In this document: positions 1 to 8,219 of the stretch, in pieces
Layout of the letters: each line of letters begins with the position of its first letter
How positions within the stretch are numbered: position 1 is the stretch's first letter
Source: CAVSJJ01 sp963728395
GTDB lineage: Bacteria > Actinomycetota > Actinomycetes > Actinomycetales > Dermatophilaceae
Assembly (NCBI GenBank): GCA_963728395.1
Contig: CAVSJJ010000004.1
Location: forward strand, 124,001-188,000
Direction: 5' to 3'
Length of the DNA stretch: 64,000 nucleotides
The notes under the pieces: model-generated
Seen by the model: only the letters and a program-made list of their open reading frames with translations
What the model was told of the DNA's origin: nothing
Databases searched by the model: none
Made by a program: the position numbers and the translations under genes

Positions 1-337
1 CGGACTCGGCCGAGGCCAGGATCGCGTCGACGCCCAGCTGCTCGGCCGCGTCGGTGAGGTCCCGCTCGGCGGCCCAGCGCTGAGCCGCGAGCTCACCGAT
101 GACCTCGACGGCGGCATCCGACACCTTGCCGCGGAACAGGCCCGTCACGAGGCCGCGCTTGGCCCGCCCGTCGCGCGACGGGTCGGCCAGCGCGTGGCGC
201 AGCGACGCGTTGCGGTCGATCAGGCCCGCGGCGGCGAACAGCTCGCCGGCGAGGACGCTCGGGTCCGCCCCGTCACCGAGGACGGCGGCGAGACTCTTCT
301 CGCCCGCCGTGGCCGCGGCTCGTGAGGTCCCGCGCAT
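1..337 (-). CDS. atpH: ATP synthase delta subunit, 3' part outside window
   Basis: This is the N-terminal part, about 112 residues, of the delta subunit that joins the F1 head to the peripheral stalk of the membrane ATP synthase. The ATG start overlaps the TGA of atpF by one base (positions 335-339), which indicates translational coupling. The encoded start MRGTSRAAATAGEKSLAAVL and the following alanine-rich helical region fit the actinobacterial delta family, and the place right after atpF is the standard operon position. The frame stays open to the left window edge, so the C-terminal part is missing only because the window ends. No internal stop is seen. Confidence 0.85.
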   Translation of the reverse strand, partial: MRGTSRAAATAGEKSLAAVLGDGADPSVLAGELFAAAGLIDRNASLRHALADPSRDGRAKRGLVTGLFRGKVSDAAVEVIGELAAQRWAAERDLTDAAEQLGVDAILASAES

Positions 338-927
338 CAGGCCTCCTGACCCGTGCCGTCGGAGCCGACCTTCTGCGGGGTGGCCTCACCGGACTCCAGC
401 TCGGCGAGGAACCGCTCGATGATCCCGTCGTCGAGCTGGTCGGTGAGGGACTCCCCCACGATCCGGCTCGCCAGCTCGGTCGACATCCGGCCGACGTCGC
501 TGCGCAGCGACCGGGCCGCCTGCGCCCGCTCGGCCTCGATCTGGCGCTGGGCCGCCTCGATGATACGGGAGGCCTCGGCCTGCGCCTGTCCGCGCAGGTC
601 GGCGATGATCGCCGCGCCCTGCTCGCGGGCCTCCTCACGGATGCGGTTGGCCTCGGTCCGGGCCTCGGCGAGCTGCGCCTCGTACTTCTGCTTGGCGGCC
701 TCGGCCTCGGCCTGCGCCTCCTCGGCCTGGGCCATGCCGCCCTCGATGGCCGCGGTCCGCTCGGCATACATCTGCTCCATGCGCGGCACGACGAGCCGGG
801 CGTACAGCCAGTACATGAGCGCGAACGAGATGAGGCCGATGATCATCTCCCCGGGGTGCGGCAGCAGCGGCAGGGCGCTCGGCCAGCCGGCTCCTCCCTC
901 GGCGGCGGGGACGGATGCGAGAACCAC
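337..927 (-). CDS. atpF: ATP synthase Fo subunit b
   Basis: The gene encodes a 196-residue peripheral stalk subunit that holds F1 against the rotating c-ring. The sequence shows one membrane segment at about residues 28-48, followed by a long charged, alanine-rich helix with many E, A, Q and R residues (about 50-165) that would form the b-subunit coiled coil. Length is usual for actinobacterial b subunits. The GTG start at 927 has an AGGAAG ribosome site 7 nt upstream. It lies between atpE (44-nt gap) and atpH (1-nt overlap). Confidence 0.93.
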   Translation of the reverse strand: MVLASVPAAEGGAGWPSALPLLPHPGEMIIGLISFALMYWLYARLVVPRMEQMYAERTAAIEGGMAQAEEAQAEAEAAKQKYEAQLAEARTEANRIREEAREQGAAIIADLRGQAQAEASRIIEAAQRQIEAERAQAARSLRSDVGRMSTELASRIVGESLTDQLDDGIIERFLAELESGEATPQKVGSDGTGQEA

Positions 928-971
928 GTCGCTTCCTATCTGTCGATCGGTTGGGTTGTCCCGGGTGGGCG

Positions 972-1181
972 TCAGCCCTTGAAGACGAAGGCGAAGACGA
1001 GACCGAGGATGGCGAGCGCCTCGGTGATCGCCATGCCGGTGAACGCGATGGTCTGGAGCATGCCGCGAGCCTCGGGCTGACGGGCGACGCCGTTGATGTA
1101 CGCGGCGAAGATCAGACCCACGCCGATGCCGGGGCCGATGGCAGCGAGGCCGTAGCCGAGGTACGCGATGGAGCCGGTCAT
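972..1181 (-). CDS. atpE: ATP synthase Fo subunit c
   Basis: The gene encodes a 69-residue hairpin protein that oligomerises into the proton-driven rotor ring. Two hydrophobic helices flank the polar loop ARQPE (residues 33-37), and the proton-carrying acid is Glu54 in the AITEAL motif. The open frame extends upstream to 1205, but the ATG at 1181 is preferred because an AAGGAAG ribosome site lies 6 nt upstream and the family begins at this point. It follows atpB by 74 nt and precedes atpF. It is also the target family of diarylquinoline drugs in mycobacteria. Confidence 0.95.
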   Translation of the reverse strand: MTGSIAYLGYGLAAIGPGIGVGLIFAAYINGVARQPEARGMLQTIAFTGMAITEALAILGLVFAFVFKG

Positions 1182-1255
1182 GTCGATTCTTCCTTTCGGT
1201 GGCACCGGGCTGGGTCCCGGTGTCAGGGGTTGGGTGTCGGTGCTGCCCAGTGGGC

Positions 1256-2083
1256 CTAGTGGTGTTCCGAAACGGCGTCGGAGATGTAGAGCGCGGCGAG
1301 CAGGGTGAAGATGAACGCCTGGAGGAACTCGATGAGCAGCTCGAAGAAGCTCATGAAGACCGCGAAGGCGAAGGAGAGGACACCGCTCACCTGCAGGCCG
1401 AGGCTGCCGCTCTCGAGGAGGAGGTACTCACCGCCGACGATGAAGACGAGGAGCATGAGGTGGCCGGCGAGCATGTTGCCGAAGAGTCGCAGCGCGAGCG
1501 TCACCGGGCGGATGACGAAGTAGGTGAGGAACTCGAGCACGAAGAGGATGGGCCGCAGCCACATCGGCAGGCCGGAGGGGACGAGCGAGCCGAGGTAGCG
1601 CAGGACGCCGCCCTTCCGACGCACGGCGACGATGTGGTAGGTGAGGTAGACGATGAGGGTCAGCACCATCGGGAAGCCGACCCGGCTCATCGTCGGGTAC
1701 TGGATGAACGGGATGATCCCGAAGACGTTGTTGACGAGGATGATGCTGAACAGGGTGAACAGCAGCGGCAGGAACTGGAGGAAGTCCCTGGCCCCGATGA
1801 TGTCGCGGGCGATGGTGTTGCGGACGAAGTTGTAGCCCTGCTCGGCCATCCACTGGCGCTTGCTCGGGACGACGGACAACGTGGCCGACGTCGTCACGTA
1901 GAACCAGCCGATGAGGATGACGGAGATGAGGAGGACCGCCGCCGGCCGGGTGAACGACCAGTTCGAGTCGCCGCCGATCAGCGGCCACCAGAAGTCCTCG
2001 GTCCCCGGCGACTGGAATCCACCGCCGTCGCTGCTGGCCGACCCCGCCAGCGGGGCCAGCTGGGCGAACACGGTCAGGCTCAC
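1256..2083 (-). CDS. atpB: ATP synthase Fo subunit a
   Basis: The gene encodes the 275-residue multi-span stator subunit that forms the proton half-channels beside the c-ring. At least five hydrophobic segments are visible, and the essential arginine lies in the LALRLFGNMLAGH motif near residue 198. Two in-frame GTG codons compete: the one at 2089 directly abuts the GAGGA sequence and leaves no spacing, while the one at 2083 has a 6-nt spacing, so 2083 is chosen. It sits between the AtpI-like gene (about 175 nt upstream) and atpE in the standard operon order. Confidence 0.92.
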   Translation of the reverse strand: MSLTVFAQLAPLAGSASSDGGGFQSPGTEDFWWPLIGGDSNWSFTRPAAVLLISVILIGWFYVTTSATLSVVPSKRQWMAEQGYNFVRNTIARDIIGARDFLQFLPLLFTLFSIILVNNVFGIIPFIQYPTMSRVGFPMVLTLIVYLTYHIVAVRRKGGVLRYLGSLVPSGLPMWLRPILFVLEFLTYFVIRPVTLALRLFGNMLAGHLMLLVFIVGGEYLLLESGSLGLQVSGVLSFAFAVFMSFFELLIEFLQAFIFTLLAALYISDAVSEHH

Positions 2084-2260
2084 GCTCACTCCTCGAATCC
2101 GTCCACGGTCGAACCTACGTCTCTTGAACTGGGGGGCAGCCGTCGTCGCGGCCCAGCAGCCGGCCCGACTGGCGACCCGGCGCAGGCTCCCGGATCACGA
2201 CGTACGCTACCCGACCGCCGGAGCCGGATGCGACGTGGGCCACACTCGCCGCCGCGCCGG

Positions 2261-2716
2261 TCATGATGCCCTCCCGGGGGGCTCGTCCGGCGCGCGCTCG
2301 TCCCAGACGAGCTGCCGGCCGCGGGTCACGACCCGGATCTGGAGCAGCTGCCACAGCAGGGTCACCGCGAGCGCTGCGAGACCGAAGGCCGGTCCGTTCA
2401 GCCAGTCGGCGTCGCCGAGGAGGACCATGACGAGCAGGAGGAAGCCGAGCTGGACCCCGACGATGACCAGGCCGGCCGCGAGGAAGCCGGCGGGCGTGCG
2501 GGTCCGGCGCAGCGACAGCATGACGAGCAGGCCCATCGCGAGGAAGACGCCGGCGGTAATGACGCCGAGCAGGGCACTCCACGCGGCCCGCGGGCCGAGC
2601 GTGACGAGGACGACCCCGGCTCCCGCGAGTCCGGCGACGCCGGTCGGGAGGTAGGCCCGGCGCAGCATGACCGCGAGGGGGTCACCCGGCCGGGGCGGGG
2701 GCGTCGCTGCGGGCAC
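2261..2716 (-). CDS. AtpI-like membrane protein, ATP synthase operon leader gene
   Basis: The gene encodes a 151-residue protein with four predicted membrane segments (about 25-45, 48-68, 80-100 and 105-125) and a charged C-terminal tail. It is the first gene of the ATP synthase operon, the position usually held by atpI, whose product assists c-ring assembly or magnesium uptake in other bacteria. The assignment rests on position and topology, because AtpI sequences are poorly conserved. The start is a GTG at 2716. A CRP-type palindrome lies about 31 nt upstream of it. Confidence 0.6.
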   Translation of the reverse strand: MPAATPPPRPGDPLAVMLRRAYLPTGVAGLAGAGVVLVTLGPRAAWSALLGVITAGVFLAMGLLVMLSLRRTRTPAGFLAAGLVIVGVQLGFLLLVMVLLGDADWLNGPAFGLAALAVTLLWQLLQIRVVTRGRQLVWDERAPDEPPGRAS

Positions 2717-2746
2717 CGTTGTCCTGACGTCGAGGTCCTGTCGAGT

Positions 2747-2764
2747 TTGTGAAAGTTATCACAA
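2747..2764. promoter_or_regulatory. CRP/GlxR-type palindromic operator upstream of the atp operon
   Basis: TTGTGA-N6-TCACAA is a perfect palindrome whose core TGTGA-N6-TCACA matches the binding consensus of the cAMP receptor protein family (CRP; GlxR in corynebacteria). Its centre is about 40 nt from the atpI-like start codon, in the only gap of this part of the operon. The match is seen directly. Binding and the direction of control are inference. Confidence 0.6.
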
Positions 2765-2800
2765 GCCCCTCGACCGAGCTGGCCGACGTCTCGGGATGCG

Positions 2801-2834
2801 AGAGCGGGGCCACCCCCTGCGGCGGCCCCGCTCT
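2801..2834 (-). terminator. GC-rich hairpin after the upstream two-gene unit
   Basis: An 11-bp perfect stem (AGAGCGGGGCC paired with GGCCCCGCTCT) with a 12-nt loop lies downstream of the 222-residue membrane protein gene and before the atp promoter. No U-run follows it. It probably separates the wecA-side transcript from the atp operon. Confidence 0.55.
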
Positions 2835-2952
2835 GCCCTCCCTCGGCCAGTGCGCCGTGGGAGGACTCGGTCCGGTCCGGTGCCCCCCGGACGGGACCAA
2901 GCTCGATGTGTCGGTGTGGTGCGTGCTCCTGTCGTGCCGCGCGGCCCCGTGG

Positions 2953-3621
2953 TCAGGACGCGCGATGCGCGTCGGCGGCGAGACCGATGACGATCCGGGC
3001 GGCGCCGACCACGCCGAAGGCGGCGAAGAGGAGGGCCTCGAACAGGTACGGCCGCAGGAACGTGAGCGAGAAGAGGTTGTCGGTGATGAACCCGACCCGG
3101 CCGCTCCCCGCGGAGGCGCCGACGGTGGCGTAGACCGCATTGAGGTCGAGGGCGAGGCAGGCAAGGAAGGAGGCGGCGACGCCGAGACCGATGACCAGGA
3201 CGAGGGGCAGCGCGCCCTTGCGCGGAGCGGTGCCGGCGGCGCGCCGGTAGGCGACCACGGCACCGAGCGACATCAGCAGGCTCGAGAGGGCGGCGACGAA
3301 GCCGAGCTCCCAGATGATCCCGGCGACGACCATCCCGGCGGGGATGACGAGGGCGGCGGCCATGAGCCCGGGCAGCACCCGCTCGGTCGGGGCCGAGCCG
3401 GCCACCGCGGGAGCGGGCATCGTCGCGGTCGCCGGCACGGCGGCATACGCGGCGGCGCCGTCGGGGATCCGCGAGCTCGGGACCGGAGCGGGGGCGACCT
3501 GGATGGCCCCGGGGGCCATCGGGATCCGACGGCGCGGGCCGAGACTCATCGGCCCGGGCACGATCGAGCCCGGCACCCAACCCGGCCGGGGGGCGGCGAT
3601 CGGGGTGGCGGCGTGGGACAT
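2953..3621 (-). CDS. Membrane protein with a Pro/Ala-rich N-terminus, unknown function
   Basis: The gene encodes a 222-residue protein I do not recognise. Residues 1-75 are rich in Pro, Ala and Arg and look disordered and cytoplasmic. The rest has about four hydrophobic segments, the last ending in the basic tail ADAHRAS. The ATG at 3621 is chosen because an AGGAG ribosome site lies 6-8 nt upstream; the longer open frame beyond it reads into antisense of wecA. It starts 20 nt after the small gene at 3642-3917, so the two are probably cotranscribed between wecA and the atp operon. Confidence 0.7.
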   Translation of the reverse strand: MSHAATPIAAPRPGWVPGSIVPGPMSLGPRRRIPMAPGAIQVAPAPVPSSRIPDGAAAYAAVPATATMPAPAVAGSAPTERVLPGLMAAALVIPAGMVVAGIIWELGFVAALSSLLMSLGAVVAYRRAAGTAPRKGALPLVLVIGLGVAASFLACLALDLNAVYATVGASAGSGRVGFITDNLFSLTFLRPYLFEALLFAAFGVVGAARIVIGLAADAHRAS

Positions 3622-3641
3622 GGTGTCTCCTGAGGGGGGGA

Positions 3642-3917
3642 TCAGCGGATGAGGTTCTCGAGGGAGAGAGCCAGGCTGGACACCGCGGCGGTGGCGCCGA
3701 CCTTGACCGACACGGCCGTCGCCGCCACCCCGGCGACGCCGCCGACGACGGCGAGCGGGGTGCCCATCCGGCTCGGCGGGCGATGCCGACCGCGCGAGCG
3801 GGACGGCATCCGGTATGCCGTCCGGCCCGGAGGGATGCCGATGAGCTCGGCCGGGTCGGCGGGAGGGACCGGAGGCGCCGACGGTCGACCGACGTGTCGG
3901 GCGACGTGGGCGGCCAT
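3642..3917 (-). CDS. Small hydrophobic-tail protein, unknown function
   Basis: The gene encodes 91 residues. The first half is basic and proline-rich. The second half (about 52-85) is a Gly/Ala/Val-rich hydrophobic stretch that could be one membrane segment or an amphipathic anchor. The ATG at 3917 has an AAGGA ribosome site 5 nt upstream, which supports real coding. It is followed closely by the 222-residue membrane protein gene, so the two may act together. No family is recognised. The arrangement between wecA and atpI hints at an envelope or energy-related role, but that is only context. Confidence 0.55.
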   Translation of the reverse strand: MAAHVARHVGRPSAPPVPPADPAELIGIPPGRTAYRMPSRSRGRHRPPSRMGTPLAVVGGVAGVAATAVSVKVGATAAVSSLALSLENLIR

Positions 3918-4121
3918 GTCTGTCCTTGGAACTCTCGGGAGGCCAGGGGCGGCCTCCGGCGTTGGCCACTATCCCAGCGCCGCGGGGGCCCGGCCATACC
4001 GAACCGCCCGGTCTCCCCCGAACGGGCGACCCAGGTGGAGCCGTCCGGACCGGAGGTCGTGCCGCCACGGTCCCGCTCCTCGTCGCCTCGGCGGAAGGGG
4101 CGTGCGCCCGGGTGAGGTCGC

Positions 4122-5252
4122 TCAGCCCAGCCCGGCGTGGTCGCTGGCCCGGGCGTCCTCCGCCCGGTCCAGCGCCGTCCTCGGCAACCACAGGGTGAGG
4201 GCGGCGACGGTCGCGAGCATCACCGCGACCGCGGCCGCCGCGATGAGCGGCGGGACGAAGACGAAGGCGACCGAGCCCACCGCCGCGACGGCGGCCCAGA
4301 GCCACAGCAACAGGACGGCGCGGCGGTGGCCGTGCCCCCAGTGGAGCATCCGGTGGTGCAGGTGCTGGGCGTCCGGCTGCCAGGGCCGCTGCCCGCTCCT
4401 CGTGCGCCGGATGACGGCGAGCACGACGTCGAGCAGGGGCAGCAGGATGATCGAGATGGGGACGACGAGCGGGAGCAGGGTGGCCGCGACGGTGTTCGTA
4501 CTGACGGCCGACCCGTTGACGCTCCCGGTGATGGAGATCATCGCGGCGGCGAGGAGCAGCCCGAGCAACAGCGCACCGCTGTCACCCATGAAGATCCGCG
4601 CCGGATGGAAGTTGTGCGGCAGGAACCCGAGGCAGACCCCGACGAGCGCCGCCGCGATGAAGGCGGCCGACGTGAACACGTTGGGCGGGTTGTAGCTGCG
4701 GGCGATGAGGTAGGCGTAGCCGAAGAAGGACAGCGCGGCGATGCCGACGACGCCCGTGGCCAGGCCGTCGAGCCCGTCGACGAAGTTGACGGCGTTCGTC
4801 GCGACGATGACGACGAGGATCGTCAGCCCGACGAGGACGGGGGCCGGCAGGACCACCGTCTGGCCGAGCGGCAGCGAGAAGAGCTGGACGCCCTGGAAGG
4901 CCATGATCCCGGCGGCGACGAGCTGACCCGCCAGCTTGATGAGCCAGTCCAGCTCGAGGACGTCGTCGACGGCGCCGAGGAGACACACGACCGTCGCGCC
5001 CGCGAGGACCCCGTAGAGCTCTCCGCTGACGAACATCTGCCGGCTGAACGGCAATGCCCCGGCCACGAGCATCGCGGCGGCGAAGCCGAGGTACATCGCG
5101 ACGCCCCCGAGGCGGGGGATCGGGACGTCGTGGACATCCCGGTCGCGCACCGGCGTGAAGGCCCGCAACCGCAGCGCGAGCGAGCGCAACAGCGGCGTCG
5201 CGGCATACGTGACGATCGCCGCGACGAGGACGATGAAGATGTACTCGCGCAC
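4122..5252 (-). CDS. wecA: Undecaprenyl-phosphate GlcNAc-1-phosphate transferase (MraY/WecA family)
   Basis: The protein transfers a sugar-1-phosphate, probably GlcNAc-1-P from UDP-GlcNAc, to undecaprenyl or decaprenyl phosphate and so starts synthesis of a cell-wall glycan or arabinogalactan-type linker. Its 376 residues contain about ten membrane segments and the family motifs AVDD (near 95), NAVNFVDGLDGLA, FMGDSGALLLG and the HHRMLHWGH histidine motif. The GTG start at 5252 is used. It lies 43 nt after glyA, the common actinobacterial position between tsaC/glyA and the atp genes. The dTDP-rhamnose genes at the right end of the window could supply later sugars of the same polymer. Confidence 0.88.
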   Translation of the reverse strand: MREYIFIVLVAAIVTYAATPLLRSLALRLRAFTPVRDRDVHDVPIPRLGGVAMYLGFAAAMLVAGALPFSRQMFVSGELYGVLAGATVVCLLGAVDDVLELDWLIKLAGQLVAAGIMAFQGVQLFSLPLGQTVVLPAPVLVGLTILVVIVATNAVNFVDGLDGLATGVVGIAALSFFGYAYLIARSYNPPNVFTSAAFIAAALVGVCLGFLPHNFHPARIFMGDSGALLLGLLLAAAMISITGSVNGSAVSTNTVAATLLPLVVPISIILLPLLDVVLAVIRRTRSGQRPWQPDAQHLHHRMLHWGHGHRRAVLLLWLWAAVAAVGSVAFVFVPPLIAAAAVAVMLATVAALTLWLPRTALDRAEDARASDHAGLG

Positions 5253-5295
5253 TTAGGTGACGGTCCTCCCCCCAGGCGCCGGGGTCGGCTTCGGC

Positions 5296-6570
5296 TCAGC
5301 GGGGGTATGCCGGGAACCGGCCGACGAGGTCGGTCACCTCGGCGCGGACCTCCTTCGAGACCGGGTGGTCCGGGTCGGCATCGCCCCGGGTGACGGCTCG
5401 GCCGATGAGGTCGGCGATCGTGCGCATCTCCTCCTCGCCCATGCCCTGGGTCGTCACCGACGGCGTGCCGACCCGGATCCCCGAGGCGATGCTCGGCTTC
5501 TGCGGGTCGAACGGGATGGCGTTCTTGTTGAGGGTGATGCCCGCGGCGTCGCACCGGGCCTCGGCGTCGACGCCGGTCACCTCGACCGGCTGGAGGTCAT
5601 GGAGGGACAGGTGTGTGTCGGTGCCCCCGGTCGTCGGCCGGATGCCCCGCTCCCCCAGGCTCGACGCGAGCACCCGCGCGTTGGCGATGACCTGCCGGGC
5701 GTAGTCCTGGTAGGCGGGGGTCGCGCACTCCTTGAAGTTGACCGCCTTGGCCGCGATCGTGTGCATCTGCGGACCACCCTGCATCATCGGGAAGACCGCC
5801 TTGTCGATCGCCTTGGCGTGCTCCTCGGTGCAGACGATCGCGCCGGAGCGCGGGCCCCGCATGACCTTGTGCGTCGTGAAGGACACGACGTCGGCGTAGG
5901 GAACGGGGCTGGGGATGGCCTGGCCGGCGACGAGGCCGATGAAGTGCGCGGCGTCGACCCAGAAGACGGCACCCACCTCGTCGGCGAGGGCGCGGAAGAA
6001 CGCGAAGTCGATGAGCCGGGGGATGGCGGAGCCGCCGGCGAGGATGACCTTCGGGTGGTGCTCTCGAGCCAGGCTCGCCACCTGGTCGTAGTCGATGTCC
6101 TCGGTGTCCTTGTCGACGCCGTAGTGGACGGCATTGAACCACTGACCGGAGAAGGAGACCTTCGTGCCGTGGGTGAGGTGGCCGCCGTGCGGCAGGCTCA
6201 TCGCGAGGATCGTGTCGCCGGGCTTCATGAACGCCCCGTAGACCGCCTGGTTGGCGCTCGCGCCGGAGTGCGGCTGGACGTTGGCATGGTCGGCCCCGAG
6301 GAGGGCCGTGCATCGCTCGATCGCGAGGGACTCGGCCTTGTCGACCTCCGAGCACCCGCCGTAGTAGCGACGCCCCGGGTAGCCCTCGGCGTACTTGTTC
6401 GACAGCGTCGAGCCGAGGGCGGTAAGAACCCTCGGGCTCGAGAGGTTCTCGCTCGCGATGAGCTGCAGACCGCTGCGGAGGCGGTCCAGCTCGGAGAGGA
6501 GGACGCCGGCGATCTCGGGGTCGAAGTCGCTGAGGGCGTCGAAGTCGGAGCCGTAGAAGGTGTCACTCAT
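5296..6570 (-). CDS. glyA: Serine hydroxymethyltransferase
   Basis: This PLP enzyme interconverts serine and glycine and charges tetrahydrofolate with one-carbon units in the cytoplasm. It has 424 residues, the usual length. The PLP-binding lysine lies in the motif SFTTHKVMRGPRSG near residue 230, and the N-terminal YAEGYPGRRYYGG signature is intact. The start codon overlaps the end of tsaC by 8 nt, so the two genes are translationally linked. Wide conservation makes the assignment firm. Confidence 0.96.
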   Translation of the reverse strand: MSDTFYGSDFDALSDFDPEIAGVLLSELDRLRSGLQLIASENLSSPRVLTALGSTLSNKYAEGYPGRRYYGGCSEVDKAESLAIERCTALLGADHANVQPHSGASANQAVYGAFMKPGDTILAMSLPHGGHLTHGTKVSFSGQWFNAVHYGVDKDTEDIDYDQVASLAREHHPKVILAGGSAIPRLIDFAFFRALADEVGAVFWVDAAHFIGLVAGQAIPSPVPYADVVSFTTHKVMRGPRSGAIVCTEEHAKAIDKAVFPMMQGGPQMHTIAAKAVNFKECATPAYQDYARQVIANARVLASSLGERGIRPTTGGTDTHLSLHDLQPVEVTGVDAEARCDAAGITLNKNAIPFDPQKPSIASGIRVGTPSVTTQGMGEEEMRTIADLIGRAVTRGDADPDHPVSKEVRAEVTDLVGRFPAYPR

Positions 6571-7282
6571 CCGTGGTGCTCTCCTGCGCTGGGGTCGACG
6601 GTCTGCTCAACTCTAGGTCCTCCACGGTCCCGTCCCCGGGGTCGTCCGTCCCCGGGTCCAGGACCTCGGCGAGGTCGGCGGCCGAGAGGGCCCCCTCGCG
6701 GAGGATGACCGGCGACTCGCGGGTGCAGTCGACGATCGTCGATGGCGCGCCGCCGGCGGACGGCCCACCGTCGAGGTAGAACTCGACGTCGGCGCCCAGC
6801 TGGGTCGCCGCCTCGAGGACGGTCGTCGCGGCGGGCTGCCCGGTGCGGTTGGCGCTGCTGACGGCCATCGGCCCGACCTCGGTGAGCAGGGCCAGGGCGA
6901 CGGCGTCGTCGGGCATCCGCAGGGCCACGGTGCCGCCGGTGTCACCGAGGTCCCAGGCCAGCGACTCGTGCGCCTTGAGGACGAGGGTGAGCGGACCGGG
7001 CCAGAATCGCTCGATGAGCTCCCGCGCGTAGTCGGGGACCTCGCGGGCGAGGCCGTCGACGGTGCGGGCGTTGGGGACCAGGACCGGCGGGGGCATCTCG
7101 CGACCACGGCCCTTGGTCTCCAGGAGCATGGCCACGGCGTCGTGGGTGAAGGCGTCCGCACCGATGCCGTAGACGGTGTCGGTGGGGAGGACGACGAGCG
7201 CGCCGTCCCGGACGCCGTCGGCGGCGGCCGCGACCCCCTCGGCCAGTCCCTCCGGAGTCGTGCAGTCGAAGACCGGGCTCAT
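6563..7282 (-). CDS. tsaC: L-threonylcarbamoyladenylate synthase (Sua5/YrdC/TsaC)
   Basis: The enzyme makes threonylcarbamoyl-AMP from threonine, bicarbonate and ATP for the t6A modification at position 37 of ANN-reading tRNAs. The 239-residue protein has the YrdC fold motifs PTDTVYGIGADAF near the N-terminus and SSANRTGQPA. The frame is open further upstream, but the ATG at 7282 begins just before the conserved fold and is preceded at 7 nt by a TACCCT box, so an internal leaderless promoter is possible. It is the short form without a C-terminal Sua5 domain. prmC lies just upstream and glyA overlaps its end. Confidence 0.9.
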   Translation of the reverse strand: MSPVFDCTTPEGLAEGVAAAADGVRDGALVVLPTDTVYGIGADAFTHDAVAMLLETKGRGREMPPPVLVPNARTVDGLAREVPDYARELIERFWPGPLTLVLKAHESLAWDLGDTGGTVALRMPDDAVALALLTEVGPMAVSSANRTGQPAATTVLEAATQLGADVEFYLDGGPSAGGAPSTIVDCTRESPVILREGALSAADLAEVLDPGTDDPGDGTVEDLELSRPSTPAQESTTDE

Positions 7283-7287
7283 GGGGC

Positions 7288-8208
7288 CTAGGGTATGCCG
7301 CCGCCGGGGGCCGGCCGCGCACCCGCCCCGTCGGCGGCCCGGCCGGCCACCACGGCCCGGGGGCGGCCGCCGAGGTCCGGTCGGTCCTCGACGCCGGCCC
7401 ACTGTCCCGAGCGCACCAGGAGCCGGACGAGGCGCTCCCCCTGGGTGTCGGCGTGTTCGATGACGAGCGTGCCGCCGGGACGGAGCAGGTCAGCGGCGCG
7501 CCGGGCCACGGCGGCGGGGATGGCCAGGCCGTCGGCGGAGCCGCCGTAGAGGGCCAGCTCGGGGTCGTGGTCGCGCACCTCGGGGTCGACCGGGACCGAG
7601 CCGAGCGGGATGTACGGCGGGTTGGCGACGACGACGTCGACCTGGCCCTCCCGCCCCGGGAGCGCGCTCGTGGCATCGCCAAGAAGGAGCTCGACGTCGA
7701 GGCCGAGCCGGTCCCGGTTGCGGGTCGCCCAGGCGAGGGCGAGCTCGGACAGCTCGACGCCGGCGACGGCGGCCTCCGGCACCTCGTCCTTGACGGCGAG
7801 GGCGATCGCCCCGGAGCCGCTGCACAGGTCGACGACGACCGGCGCCCGGCCACCCGCGAGGACCCGGCGGGCCGCCCCGATGGCCAGGCCGGCCACCGTC
7901 TCGGTCTCGGGCCGCGGGACGAAGACCCCCGGCCCGACCTCGAGCTCGAGGTGGCGGAACGCCGCGCGGCCGGTGAGATGCTGCAGCGGGATGCGGGCCG
8001 CCCGCTCCGCGACGAGCCCGAGATAGGCGTCGAGGAACACCGCGTCGGCCGGCTCGCCGAGGGCGATCCGGCGGCGCACCTCGCCCTCGTCCGTCCCGAG
8101 CGCATGCGCGGCGAGGGCGAGGGCATCGTGCTCGGGGGATGCGACCCCGGCCTCGGCGAGGCCGAGCCGCGCCGCCTCGACGACGGCTCGCAGCCGGCGG
8201 GACGGCAT
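7288..8208 (-). CDS. prmC: Peptide chain release factor N5-glutamine methyltransferase
   Basis: The enzyme methylates the glutamine of the GGQ motif in release factors, using S-adenosylmethionine. The 306-residue protein has an N-terminal helical domain, the SAM-binding motif DLCSGSGAIALA and the catalytic NPPY motif (VVANPPYIPLG). The ATG at 8208 is taken because it lies 11 nt after prfA, its substrate gene, and gives the usual length; the longer open frame reads antisense through prfA. The prfA-prmC pairing is one of the best conserved in bacteria. Confidence 0.93.
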   Translation of the reverse strand: MPSRRLRAVVEAARLGLAEAGVASPEHDALALAAHALGTDEGEVRRRIALGEPADAVFLDAYLGLVAERAARIPLQHLTGRAAFRHLELEVGPGVFVPRPETETVAGLAIGAARRVLAGGRAPVVVDLCSGSGAIALAVKDEVPEAAVAGVELSELALAWATRNRDRLGLDVELLLGDATSALPGREGQVDVVVANPPYIPLGSVPVDPEVRDHDPELALYGGSADGLAIPAAVARRAADLLRPGGTLVIEHADTQGERLVRLLVRSGQWAGVEDRPDLGGRPRAVVAGRAADGAGARPAPGGGIP

Positions 8209-8219
8209 ACCGGCTCGCC

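Noticed and set aside
1199..2266. 355-codon plus-strand frame opposite atpB
   Set aside because: Very acidic, repetitive composition typical of the antisense of a membrane protein gene; atpB on the minus strand is certain.
3622..4305. Upstream extension of the 222-residue membrane protein to 450 residues
   Set aside because: The extra part overlaps the small gene at 3642-3917 and the end of wecA in other frames and is Arg/Pro/Gly-rich shadow sequence; a good ribosome site marks the start at 3621.
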